A stretch of DNA of 48,568 nt from Gnetum montanum (Eukaryota; Streptophyta; Gnetopsida; Gnetales; Gnetaceae): the NCBI GenBank assembly GCA_015680685.1, contig MNCI01006080.1:1176-49743 (forward strand). Direction: 5' to 3'. Below the pieces are notes generated by a model. It was given only the letters and a program-made list of their open reading frames with translations, searched no databases and had not been told where the DNA came from. Positions 31,446-42,717 of this stretch are shown in pieces (the stretch's first letter is position 1; each line of letters starts with the position of its first letter). The position numbers and the translations under genes are program-made.

Positions 31446-32236
31446 CAGTGGTTTGTACAACATTCTTGATTACTAATTTGATCAAAGAATTTAATTTTGT
31501 TTCTTTTTCATATTGTTAATGTTTAGCGCTTTCTTCTTTCAATTGTAACTCTCTTATTTCTTTAGTAGCTCATTCTATGAAAGTCTATAATTGTTGTATT
31601 CTATGTGTTCTACATAATGATCTTTATGTTGGATCATTAGGGTTTAATAATTCTTTTTCTTTTTCTAATTCTATTTCAATTTCTTCTTCTTATGATCTAA
31701 GCATTTCTTCTAATTGTTTTTCATCATTAGAAGAATCTGGAGGTTGTGAATCTTCATGAAATAACATCCTTTCCTTTAAATGTCTTTTATGTAATTTAAT
31801 TTCTTCTTCTTTTTTTCCTAATCTTTCTTTCTAAAGTAATTTTCTTATGGATGTTATCTATTGGTGTTTTCTTTAAAGCTTTCTTTAGAGTTTCTAATTA
31901 ATGTTGTAATTCTTGGTATAGCAGGTCATCTTCTGGCTTTGTGTACCTAGGAGTATATTGTGACTTATGATATGGGTGACTAGGTGGTCTAAAGGATGAA
32001 GAGGATGAAGACTTATAACTCATATTACAATATACATAATCATATTCATTACCAGAATCTATTGGATCATAGGGATCTATATCAAAAGGATTTGGGACTT
32101 CATGATAATCTTCAAGAAACGAGAGTCCATCTGATGAGTAGTCATCATCAATTTCTATAATAATATCACAATGTTCAAATTTATCAGGATCATGTGGCAG
32201 TCATTCATAAAATTCTTCATTTAAATTATATTTTTC
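31446..32236 (-). pseudogene. Caulimovirid acidic and coiled-coil linker between zinc knuckle and protease
   Basis: A mostly open frame with Asp-rich DIIIEIDDDYSSDG near 32,180-32,140, then NPFDIDPYDPIDSGNEYDY, Ser-rich SYKSSSSSSFRPP (about 32,000) and a heptad-like Leu/Lys/Glu segment (DDLLYQELQ, TLKKALKKTPIDNIHKKI). It ends in Glu-rich EEEIEIELEKEKELLNP near 31,690-31,640. Family polyproteins often carry acidic and coiled-coil spacers here, but no known domain is recognised. Confidence 0.6.
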
Positions 32237-32239
32237 AAT

Positions 32240-33683
32240 AAAATTTACTTTATTCTAGTGATATTGTTTACGTGGACATTGACTTAAAAAGTGTGGTCCC
32301 TAACATAAATAGCATTTAATATCTTTTTGGTGTAATTTTCTTTGTCTACATCTAAAGATTCCCTTGACTTTTTTTCCTGGTGGTATGATAGATTATGGTT
32401 TACAACGCCATTGTTGTTGCCTTCTTGGTTGTTGATATTTTTGTTTAGGTCTTGATGATGATCCCTTTTTATAACAAGATGTTGTTTTATAAAATATTTC
32501 TTCTAGATAGATTTCTAAGCATAATGATTTTCCTATTTTGTGACTAAGCTCATTTACCTATCTTTGTGCTTGTTGGTCATAACAAATATCCTTGTTTATA
32601 TTAGTGATGAATTGTTGGATTTCTCTAAAACTCATCTCTACTAAAACTAGATTTTGTCTTTTTAACTCAGCAAGATATTTGTTACAAAAGGATTGAGGTA
32701 AACATTCTACTAGATGTTCCTTAGCCCCGACTTCATGTGTGAGCTTTTCATTATAATAAAGTTATTCCATTGTATCTAGAAATTTGTGGAGATCTTGGAT
32801 TTTTGTAAGTCTTAAAGAATCTTTCTCGATACAAATGTTCTTGATTTGCCTTATCTCTTATAAATTCTTTAATTATAGCATTAAGGAATAACATACTAGG
32901 TGCATTAATTAAGTTATGTTTTATTGGACTCGGTATATGATTCCACCATCTTTTTAAAATACGCCTAAATAAATAGGTTGTGTTCCAAATGGCTTGATTA
33001 GATTGTTTCGGTTCGAGCAAGACTTGGATGGATAGATAAATCTATATAGAATCTATTACTTCTTGCCTTTCATGTATGTTTTTATCATCCATTGTAAAAA
33101 TACGATTTTTATCTCCTACCTTTCTAATTTGAATAGCTGTGTAATCTATAGGATCCTCAATTGGTTGGGAAGCATTCTTGGCTAGCAAGAGTTTTCCTTC
33201 AGTAGTATAGGAGGCTGTATCAGAATCAGATGATTCATGGTTACTTGCTGGTGGAGTTTTTATGTGTATACCACTACTAGTATTTTCTCCAATTTTTGAA
33301 ATATTTTTTTTCCCTTTTTTCTTAGCCAATTCTTGTTTATCCATTTTGANTTTTTTTTTCCCTTTTTTCTTAGCCAATTCTTGTTTATCCATTTTGAATT
33401 TTTCTACTTGTGTTCTGCTCGCATGTGGTGGCAATCCTTGAATAGGTAATTCTTGGCTAGATGATCCTAATCGTCTTTTTGGTACCCAAACCTTTGATAC
33501 TTGTAAAATATTATGATGTATAATATCTAATTTTTTATCATACCTCTCCACATTCTCTTCTATTTGTCCTAAATGAGTGTTTGTCCAATTTTGTAGTTGA
33601 ATAATATTAGCAGGGGGTTGTGTTGTTGGTTTTACTTTGGCATTATAGATTTTTTTTGTAGGTGGAGCCATTGGATTATTCAT
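32240..33683 (-). pseudogene. Caulimovirid coat protein and zinc knuckle, unit 1
   Basis: The frame opens MNNPMAPPTKKIYNAKVKPT at 33,683, runs through a Lys-rich patch and a Ser/Asp stretch (ASNHESSDSDTASYTTEG), then the core with NQAIWNTTYLFRRILKRWWN (33,000). The basic region and the knuckle follow at about 32,270-32,310. In this unit the knuckle carries a TAG where unit 2 has Gln (CYLC-stop-GPHFLSQC). The duplicated Lys-rich peptide at 33,304-33,397 is an assembly artefact around the N at 33,350, absent from unit 2. Coat protein packages the DNA genome. Confidence 0.8.
33304..33397. other. Assembly join (N at 33,350) with duplicated flanks
   Basis: 33,304-33,349 and 33,352-33,397 are the same 46 bases on either side of a single N. 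The homologous place in unit 2 (about 26,465-26,515) has only one copy. This looks like an unmerged contig overlap, not biology. Confidence 0.9.
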
Positions 33684-33689
33684 ATTAAT

Positions 33690-34733
33690 TCTTAATTTGA
33701 TTAAGGCATCACATTCTTGACAATGATATTTTTCTTCTTTTTTAGTAACTTGCTAGTGTGAACAAGATTTATCTAGACTGGTATCATCTTCACTAGAGGA
33801 TGTGGATTCTTGTAAAGAGACTTCTTATAATTTTTCCTTTCCTTTTGAAGATGATGTTTCTGGTGGTGGTCCTAATATCATTTCTACTAGATAGTCTTTT
33901 TTTAAGACTTTGTATACTTGTGCTAATGTTTCAGCTCTTTCATTGTACTCTTCTAGGGTTTTTTATTTGTATTGAGAAAAGAAATTGGGAGGTTTTGAGC
34001 TCTTTGGTATTTCTGCAAGCTTTGGTTTGCAAGGAACAAGGTCTGTGAATAATTTTTTCTTTTGTTGTTTCCTGTACCTTAAAGAATCTTTCTCAACCAG
34101 TTATAAAGGTTGGAGTTGTACGTGGCAATGTCTCTTCCTGGGTTTAGAGCTCTTAGGCTGCATATATGCAAAAAATTCTTCTTATAATCCTATAAGATCG
34201 GGGAACATCGTATGGATTGGTAGTCCCTTTGTATCTATATTAACACCATATTCTAGGTTGGTGGTTCCTACATGAGTAGCTTTTTCTCCTAGAGGCAAAA
34301 GTGTCTTTATGCTACATGTATCAAATAATTTGAACATTAACCTGGTACTTATGGTAGCATAGATACTATTCTCCTACATATCTAAAGGAATGCATGTAAT
34401 AATCATCAATCTTCTTAATAGATGTGGATCATGTAGGGATATGGTGAAATTAGGAATTGTTACTACTAGTGCATCTTTTTCTAGTGTTCCTTTGACCTAT
34501 GTTACTATAGCATCATGAAAATTGTTGAAACATCTATCTATTAAGGAAATCCAATATGAGAATTCTAAGTGGTAATTAAAGTGTGGATGAATTAAGATAT
34601 CAATTTCTGCAATATGAATATAATTAAACCCTTCCTTTTTCCATCTATATACCTCCTCCAGGGTGAAAAAAGTGAGGGCTACTGGCCTAATACCTAAACT
34701 GCTAATCTGTAAATCACACTCAAATAAACTCAT
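33690..34733 (-). pseudogene. Caulimovirid movement protein, unit 1
   Basis: It opens MSLFECDLQISSLG at 34,733 and keeps EEVYRWKKEGFNYIHIAEID and WISLIDRCFNNFHDAIV. It stops at a TAG (34,497-34,499) in the same place as unit 2. The frame then resumes through a second shared TAG (34,374-34,376) and LGEKATHVGTTNLEYGVN to VEMILGPPP near 33,870. About 13 extra codons at 33,960-34,000, absent in unit 2, include PPNFFSQYK. The start upstream of the unit 2-equivalent ATG has been lost by frameshift near 34,745. Confidence 0.8.
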
Positions 34734-35032
34734 ACTACTAAGCCTTTGAAGAAGTTAAGACTTTTCTTATGATAAATTTCTTTTGTCCTTGGTACTAGAG
34801 GCAAACATGGAGGTAAAGAATGATGACAAAAAGTGATAAATGAATAAAATAAGAGGAGTTAGAACTGGAACCTGAGAGTTGGTGTGTTTGGCTAGTCATT
34901 CGGTTGGAAGATTATTGTAGTCATTGCCTCTCTAGAACACAACTTCATTGCATGACTTACATAAGTCCAACATGTCTTACTGTGCTATTTACCCTAGTCA
35001 GCAATCTATGAACATAATAATCTACCTCCTTT

Positions 35033-35044
35033 TCTCCGATACCA
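35033..35044 (-). other. Caulimovirid primer binding site, unit 1 (two mismatches)
   Basis: The minus strand reads TGGTATCGGAGA. It corresponds to the exact site at 28,120-28,131, 6,913 bases away, which gives the genome unit length. Confidence 0.85.
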
Positions 35045-35640
35045 TTTCTCATGCTCAAGTTTCTCACTCCCATTCTAGCCCAAGTTTATTGTTCAAGAAT
35101 CAAAACATTATTACACTTTACACAACATGTTCCACCAAAACCAAGATTAAATATTTATTCACACTTCTATACAAGTTCATACAACAAAGCAAGGAATGCT
35201 TTAGAGGCACGGTACGTAGTACTCTAGATGTCTCTTGCTTTCATTTTCACAAGAAATGCTTTGAAGGCACATAGTGCAACACTTCAAATATCTCTTGCAC
35301 TTTGTACAAACACAGACATAGAGTAAGGAATTCTTTGAATGCGTGATATGCTACAATTCAGATCTCTCTTACTCTTTCTCAGAAAGCCTATGACACACTC
35401 ACACTTTTACACACTTGCACACTAGCTTCTTGTTTCGATGCTTACATGTGGTGAATGAGCTCCATTTATAGGGAGAGAACATCACCTTACAAAGATATAA
35501 TGATGGATTTAGTGGTAGAAATATTGATATGGAGAATATTTACAGGTTGGCTAAGGAGACATAAAGAAAGCATCTTCATTCATCATGCATAGGCGTGCTT
35601 GATGGAGAGCCACTTTCTTGTGGAGTGATCATGTCTTCCT
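35045..35640 (-). other. Caulimovirid intergenic region and leader, unit 1
   Basis: It aligns base by base with 28,132-28,714. It includes the AATAAA on the minus strand at 35,154-35,159 and the CCTATAAATGGAGCTC core at 35,462-35,473. No ORF of note. Confidence 0.75.
35462..35473 (-). promoter_or_regulatory. Caulimovirid pregenomic promoter TATA box, unit 1
   Basis: The minus strand reads CCCTATAAATGG, identical in core to the unit 2 site. Confidence 0.7.
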
Positions 35641-36226
35641 CATCAAATTCCTCTTCTCATGTGTTATTAGTGCAATTAGCAATAGCACCTACAAGGAAAA
35701 GAGTTTTCTCATGGTCATCTTGCATTCTGAATGACCAAAGTCTTGAGTCTAAATTATAAATTTCAAGAGATATTGGGACATGTTGGTTATTTAAACAGTG
35801 GACAATAATGTCATGTGAGTTGGCAGTGTACATGTTTTGATAAAAATCATGTCCCCACGTATTATTCTAGTCCATTCTTTTTGAGATGCATGTGACAAGA
35901 TAATAGAAAGGAGTCCACTCAAATTGACTAGCAAACCAATTATGAGACTCGAGGTGTGCATAGTATAGAAGGTCACCATGGTAAGATGTTAAGTGAGGAT
36001 AGAGGTGCCTTGGATACCCTTCAAGTACATGATTAGGAGTATGACCAAACCTTGCCCACAAATTCCAAAACCTGGCATTATCATTAGAAAGATATGGTGA
36101 AGGATTTATATCAATTTTGTACATATGAAAAATGTCAGGTTGATGTAGAGGCCAATTAGGAATACCATGGGGTTTTTCATTATATAGATTATCAAAGTTT
36201 AAAAGTTCAAGTTCAACATAGATCAT
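35640..36226 (-). pseudogene. Caulimovirid ORF downstream of RNase H, unit 1
   Basis: The first segment (36,226-35,867) has YVELELLNFDNLYNEK, HMYKIDINPSPYLSND, FWNLWARFGHTPNHV and FEWTPFYYL. A TAG at 35,867-35,869 falls exactly where unit 2 has TAA, after which NSHDIIVH and IYNLDSRLWSFRMQ continue to an acidic tail. Upstream the viral similarity ends near 36,330 at the Athila-like element. Confidence 0.7.
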
Positions 36227-36349
36227 TAAGTTGCAATGGATAGGAATACATCCATCAATTTCAAGACATGAAGTAAAAACTTTTTAAACTATGTTGGTAA
36301 ATGGAGAGATAGGTTGATTGATTATGAAGTTGGTTAGTCTCATTAAGAT

Positions 36350-37780
36350 GTTAGCATGGATGATCATCTCGCCCATGACTAAGTTGAGAAGAGGAGGTCC
36401 AACAAATAGAACATGCTTGCTCTTGCACAATGGTGTTAATGTTTCTATTTACTTAGGGTTCCATGAATGGATTAAGTTATTATACATTGACTAAAGTATG
36501 CTTTTGAGAGCTAACTAGGTGTTAAATTGTTATGGTCCTATAAGAAAAGGGTTGAATGGATGAGATAAGGCCATTCCCATAATGTTTGGAATTTAGTGCA
36601 TTTTGGCACATGCATGGGATTCCAATAAAAAACCTTATTGCTAGGTTGAAATGTAACTTTTCTTATTAGTGCATCATGATGTTGTTTGTTGTGTGTCTAA
36701 TGTACTTCATTCATCATTAGGAATATTCGTTGATTTTCATCTAGCACATTGAGTGTCATAAGGCATTATTTTTAGGCTAGATTAATGTTGAGGTCAAGCT
36801 CACAGGTAGTTGTACTTGTATGGAGTTCAACTTGGATTAAAAGTTTGGGTAACTTTACATACACTAACTCATAGAGAGAGTAGCCTATAGGACACTTCTA
36901 GGTTGAACAATATGTTCAAAGAACATCATTAAATTTGATACTCTAGTCTTTTCTAATCTACTGATAGTTCATGTTAGAATATTAGTGACCTCAACTTAAC
37001 CATTGGCTTGGGTTTGATAGGGGGTTGTAAGTTTATGTTGCATTTCCAAGCATTGCATCAATTTGCAAAAAATAGATCCCATGAAATATGTTCCATTATC
37101 TAAAATTAGTGCTCTCAACAAACCAAAGCTCCTTACCACTTGTTGTTGAACAAACTAAGCTATAGTGGTAGATGTACAATTAGATATGACTACAACTCAA
37201 CTCATTTGGTGTAATAGTCAACAACAACTATGATATAGACCCCCCATTTGACATGGGAGTGATGAGTCCCATGAAGTTAATTATCCAAAGGTCAAAATGC
37301 TCTAGTGATTGGAACGACTATTAGGGTCCTTCCATTCATATGATCATTCCTCCATCTTGTTCACATCACTCACATGAACGAGAGTAATATGAGCTTCCAT
37401 GAAGATTGTTGATTGCAAGTATCCTACTATGAGAATTTTTCTAGTCATCCTCTTTCTTATGTAGTGGCCCCTAAAGAATCTTCATGAGCACCCTAGAGAA
37501 TCTATAGCTAATTTACATTTGCTATACATCATCAAACCTTGTAAATATTTCCTTGGACCTCCATGTAATTCTTGACCTAGTAAAGAAACTATTGATTTTT
37601 CAATGAAGAAACTATTGTTTTTTTGTTATCCCATTTTGCATGAGTCTCATGTGTGAGAAGATAGGAGATGAATACATCATAACAATTGATAACCTTTGGT
37701 CCTTGAACTTTGATGGACTTAGCAAAGACAAGTTCATCTAGAAATTGCTTATATAAGGACTCTTCATCCTTCTTGTTTTC
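36350..37780 (-). pseudogene. Athila-like integrase
   Basis: Part of pol of the 28-kb element. On the minus strand VVVDYYTK (about 37,230) is the core near the second catalytic Asp, and TTPYQTQANG (36,999-37,030) is the block preceding the catalytic Glu. C-terminal pieces are GYSLYELVYVKLP (about 36,870) and VTFQPSNKVFYW (about 36,640). Integrase inserts the cDNA; the CACTA duplication is its footprint. Many stops and frameshifts. The left end abuts caulimovirid DNA at about 36,330-36,350. Confidence 0.8.
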
Positions 37781-39100
37781 CTATCTTAACCAAGAAAAGT
37801 GATTAGCAATTTAGTTCTTGGTTCCTTTCCTATCCACCATTATAAGATTGAATTCTTGTAAAATTACTAGCCACTATAACATGAGCGCTAACTGCTGGCT
37901 TGTTCATTAGGAAACATATTTCACTATGATTGGTATGCATAAAATTTTGGTATCCAAGCATAGAATACCTGATTTTTCCAAGGCATACACCACTACCATA
38001 AGTTCCTTTTTAATGGTGGTGTAGTTAATTTTTTCACCAATAATGCTTCTACTTACACAATAGATGTAATAGGGATGTCTCTAATCCTCCATTTATGTAA
38101 GCACCACTCCCAACACATAGTTAGATGCATCAGTCATTATATGGAATGGCTTGGACTAATCTGGAATGCATAGAATTGGAGTTTTCATGAGCTTCTATTT
38201 TAAGTGTTGAAATGCTTGTTCGCATTCCTTGGTTCATTCTAACACTACATCTTTCTAAGTAAGCTCTATCAACAATTTGATAATTTTAGAGAAATTCTCT
38301 ATGAAGTGCCTATAGTAACCAGTATGACTAAGGAATGACTTCACATCTTTTACATTTTGAGGTTACTTGATTCTTTCTTGGATGATCCTTACTTTTCTAG
38401 GATCCACCTCAATCCCTCTTTTTGAAATCCAATGCCCCAAGATAATGCCATCTTGAATCATCAAGTGGCTCTTCCACTAGTTGAGCCACAAGTTTGTTTT
38501 CACACATCATTTTAGCACCTACTTAATATGGTTCAATTCTTATTCAAAGTCAATATCATAGGTGCAGAAGTCATCCATGAAGAATTCCATATCACTACCA
38601 ATCTATTGTTGAAAGCTGCCCAGTACCAAGCATTGAAAAGTTGCAAGAGCACTACAAAGACCAAAAGACATCTTCTTATATACAAAAGTCATCCAAGACT
38701 TGTAAAAGTTAGCTTAGCTTATTCTTATTGTGTAATTTAAATTTTCTTATAGCCGCTATAACCATCTAGAAAACTATAGTAATTGTGACCTACCATTGTA
38801 TCCAATACTTGGTCCACAAATGTGAATGGAAAATGATCTTTAAATGCACCCATATTTGACAGCTTGAAGTCTATACAAACTCTTCATTTTTCTCCTTTTT
38901 TCAACACAATAATGATGGGGCTTACCCATTTAGTATTTTCTATATGATAGATGAATCATGCTTTAAGAATTTGTTCAACTTCATCTATAACAACTTGCTT
39001 AAGCTTTGGATTTAATCTCCTATGTGACTTCCTCCTTGGCTTAATAGAAGAGTCTATATAGATTTGGTGTGTGGATCTATTCTGGTCAACTCATGATATG
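37780..39100 (-). pseudogene. Athila-like reverse transcriptase and RNase H
   Basis: RT blocks on the minus strand: RLNPKLKQVVIDEVEQILK (about 39,010), KWVSPIIIVLKKGEK (about 38,930), RVCIDFK then GAFKDHFPFTFVDQVLDTMV and SFLDGYSGY (about 38,760). The catalytic FMDDF lies at 38,567-38,581. RNase H remnants such as NYTTIKKELMVVVYALEK lie near 38,020-37,970. These make the cDNA from element RNA. The order RT-RNaseH-integrase marks Ty3/gypsy. Inactivated by stops. Confidence 0.85.
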
Positions 39101-39800
39101 ACCAAGAAAAAACTATTGCCCATTTTCTTGTAACTTTTGGTAGCTTTCTTTTCTATTCTTTGGTGATATTGACATTAAAAATTACTAGCTTGCGATTAAC
39201 AAGAAAAACATATTTCAATGTTTTCAGTAAAGTCTTGAGTTCAAGGGGCTCATGCTTAAAATAATCAGGGATCTCCAACTCTTCCTAATCCATTTCTACT
39301 TCTTTATGGAAGAGTTGGTTATGAATCTACTCCATTTCATCCATGTTATCAATACAAGTAGTTGTGAAAAGCTCTACTTGTTCCATACATATTGTTGAAT
39401 CATAACTATCATATGTGGCAAGCCATTGGGCTTCTTCTTATTTTGTGGTTGTAGCATACAGATACCTTTGAATGTTTGGGGTTTCGGCACACTTATTGCA
39501 TGCTATGATAGATGTACTTTTCATGGACCATAATTTTTACATGTAATGACACACTATGTCACTATATGTGATGCATTGAACTTGCTTATCCTTTATCTTT
39601 CCAAAGTTATTTTCATTAGATATTTCCAAGGAAAGGTCTTTAATCCCCAACTTAGCATCAATTATGCTAAGGCAAGCTCTTCCCATGATAATAAGGAAGT
39701 TCTCCTTACAGTTATCCACCTGGATCAACCACAAAACGTGGTCATAATACCCTTCACCAATCCCAAAGGAATACCAATGGATTAATTTGTAAGCTTGAAT
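39100..39800 (-). other. Protease-RT linker of Athila-like pol
   Basis: Degenerate pol sequence with scattered short open frames. Low-complexity acidic remnants occur near 39,250-39,320. No distinct domain recognised. Confidence 0.4.
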
Positions 39801-39960
39801 TTGATATTACATTTCTTGAGCGGAGGTAGGTTCCAAGTCTTATACATTTCTTGAGAAATAAAATTTACTTTGGAACTTGAGTCTAGTAGAGCCTTTCATT
39901 GATCATTTCCTACAATCTGTAAATAAATTAAGGGACTCCTAGGATTGGATCTTTTCTTAG
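39800..39960 (-). pseudogene. Athila-like aspartic protease
   Basis: The minus strand reads KALLDSSSKVNFISQEMYKT at about 39,895-39,836, a retropepsin motif in which the expected D-S-G is D-S-S (39,875-39,890). The lost Gly is consistent with decay. Confidence 0.7.
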
Positions 39961-39999
39961 GAAGGTGTTTTTCCTTGAGCCAATTTATTACTACATGAG

Positions 40000-42690
40000 T
40001 CAACATGACATTATAAACATTCTGGGACTTTTGGTCTGAATGTTAGTCAATGGTAACTTCAGAAGCAATTGATGTAGGGTTAACAACCATAGATATCTAC
40101 AAGAGCTTAGGTAGACTGCTAAGCCTAAAGAAAGTCATTTTTCAAGGTGTATGCTTAGAGCCATTTGGATTATCCTCTAGTTGTAAGGTTACAGCCCTCG
40201 TTGCATTTTTTTGTTAAGGCTTAGTGGAATTGTTCCTTGCATAGGTGATGCAAGTGGCAAGCAAGTAGCATTAGAGGATGTAGTCTGAGTTGGTAAATAT
40301 GGAGGAGGATAAGTGGAAGGAGGCTCAGTTTGCAAAGTAGCTATTCTATGATATTCTAGGGGATAGTAGTAATGGGAGAAAGGAGTATGACTTGCAAAGC
40401 AATAAGGAGATACATGTTGCTAGACATAATATCCATATGGCTTTGATTGTTGTTAAGGATATTGCTACTGCAGTGGTGGCTTCCCCTAGGATTGTGGATT
40501 TTTCCATTGCTGATAATGCTTTTGAGGTTGAGGTGGTGCTCTAATTGGGTAATATTATGGTAAGTGGAATTGCTACTAATAACTGCATTATAAATAAGGC
40601 AATCTCCTGAGTAATTGCATTTTTGCCAATTTTGGATTTAAAGCATATATCCTAAATTCTTGTAGATATGACACTATAGGATAATATCCCTTGGAATGTT
40701 CATATTAACAAATATCACATACTTCATCATTTGTTTTTGAATTTGCAACCTCATCTACTACTACAACCTTAGCTTTCTATTGATAATAATCCTTGCATGT
40801 ATCTTTCCTTCTTGTTTTATCTTTCTCTCTATTTCCTTGCTCCATTTTCTCTTCCATAATCTTAAGATTAGTTTGGAAATCCTCATCTAAGAAGTTACAC
40901 ACTTTGTCTATCTTAGCTGATATTTCTATAATAAACTTTTAAAGTAGCAAGGTTTTACTTTGCATCACTTCATCTAGTGATGTTTCCTCCTTTGAATCAT
41001 AGAAATGTACCTCCCTTTTGGGAATGGAAGGATTCCTGTTGTATTCCTCTACACTTTCATACTTTTTCATCTCTCCTTCTTCCTTTGCCACTTGATCAAT
41101 TAGCCTTTGGATCTAATGGATTCTCATTTATGAAAGTCTCCCTTAGGCATTGACTTCAAGAGTTTCTTTGGATTAAATTTAAAACCCATCTACTATGTGG
41201 TGTAGCTATTCCCTTTGAGAAAACTCATGGTCTAGGAATTAGTGTAAGAGAGAGTAATACCAACCTAAGGCTACATCCAAGGATTCATGATTACCTTGTT
41301 TGCATCTTTGGACTTTTTTTTTCTCAATTTGGATACCCTAGACTACATCTAGTACTTATCATTAAAAAACTCCAACATTATACTCCATTTGTAGATGAAT
41401 TCTAGCTCTAAAGACCAGTATCAAATTTTAGCTTTTTTGATGAGTGTCCTTGGAAAAAATTTGAGTTTTTTCCACTTGTTCTCAATGTTCTACAAGGTAC
41501 AAGCATCATGGAAAACTGGTAAATGCTCTTGCAAATCAGCATTGTACCTTTGTTCAAACTTAGGTACATTATTCATGTTAAGATGTTTAATTCTGCAATC
41601 CCTTTGATGCCTAGTAGGAATTTGAACTACTTTTAAAATATTAATCATGTTCATTGTAACAAGAAATGGTTCATCATAATCATTATCTTCACAATGGTAC
41701 TTATCGTGGCCATGTTTCCTATGATGTGACCAAATATGCCTTCATTCTTGATGATGCTCCTCTTCCTGTTATAGTTGACTGTACTCTCTTTTTTCATCAC
41801 TAACTCGATCTTGATCATTCTTCCTTTAGTCTCAACCATGGTCCCTCTTGTTAGAGTTTGATGATGAGGAGAATGATGAAGGTGAAGGGCTAAGCAAGTA
41901 GTGCCTACTAGCCCTTCTCCTATGATCCTTTGATTGTTCTTTCTTCTTTTCTTCTTTTTTTTTCTTTTTTTAATGAATGATTAGGAGACCTTTGCCTTGG
42001 AGTGCTCCTAGTCTTAGGTTTTGTCCTTCCCTCATCCTAGTTATTAATCAAGGTTGATTGTAACTATTGATAAAGTGTATCTTTTTCACCAAAAGGAGGA
42101 GAATTTTAAAGTTGAGATTGCTTGAAAAGAATTAAGGGCCCTACTTTTATGACTGTAGAAACAATGGTGTTTAGACACTCTTGCCCTTGGATACTTCATA
42201 GAGTACCTCCATGCATTGATCTTTTCTAAGTTGGACATCCGTTAGTTAATAATCTCTGGTGGTATGATCTATTACCTTATACTCTGGCCTTGATGTTTTA
42301 ATTCCTAGCTTCATAAGATTTTCGATGAGGATTGAGGGAACAAACCAATCGAGAGATAATAAAATGTTATCTTCCATATTCCTCTAGCATAGTTGTTCAT
42401 CCTGATGGAGAATGAAAGTAAAATATGGATAGTAGGGATCTAGATGTGCATAGACCACTTTTAGCTGTTGAGGTTTCTCACTAGTAATCATTTTGGATTT
42501 GTCATGTTGCTAATTGGAATCATTGACATGTGGTGGTAAATCATTCATGCAAGAAGAAATCATCTTAGTTGTTTTAATAAAGTGTGCCTTGATATAATAG
42601 TATTATTATTTTATGTGAAAGGTAATTCATTATATTTTTCTTACAACTTTATAGGAGTTCACTATCTATTAATATTTAGCACACCTAGCT
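40000..42690 (-). pseudogene. Athila-like gag
   Basis: Between the primer site and protease. The retrotransposon gag core is recognisable at about 41,580-41,290: FEQRYNADLQEHLPVFHDAC, then NIENKWKKLKFFPRTLIKKA and SLELEFIYKWSIMLEFFNDK. A zinc knuckle remnant CDIC-stop-YEH lies near 40,700-40,735. N-terminal Arg/Ser/Asp-rich sequence (41,850-42,050) resembles a basic nucleic-acid-binding stretch. Gag forms the particle that packages element RNA. Stops are frequent. Confidence 0.75.
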
Positions 42691-42698
42691 AAACTAAG

Positions 42699-42716
42699 TT
42701 CCTAGCAATGATGCCA
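42699..42716 (-). other. Primer binding site of Athila-like element (tRNA-Asp type, decayed)
   Basis: One base inside the 5' LTR the minus strand reads TGGCATCATTGCTAGGAA. Against the tRNA-Asp-type site TGGCGCCGTTGCCGGGGA every one of its six differences is C-to-T or G-to-A. Athila/Tat elements typically use this primer. Confidence 0.8.
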
Positions 42717-42717
42717 A

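Larger units (their letters stand above)
25403..36330 (-). mobile_element. Endogenous caulimovirid, about 1.6 head-to-tail genome units
   Basis: Reading the minus strand from 36,330: downstream ORF, promoter, primer site (35,044), movement protein, coat protein with zinc knuckle, acidic/coiled linker, protease, RT, RNase H, downstream ORF, promoter, primer site (28,131), movement protein, coat protein and zinc knuckle, then a break at about 25,403. Matching points are 6.85-6.91 kb apart (25,406/32,251 and the two primer sites), so one circular genome is about 6.9 kb. There are no LTRs and no integrase, as expected for Caulimoviridae. It lies in the Athila-like element between integrase and the 3' ORF. 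All reading frames are interrupted. Confidence 0.9.

Noticed and set aside
38528-38740. 70-codon plus-strand ORF
   Set aside because: It is the antisense shadow of the Athila-like RT, covering the FMDDF site.
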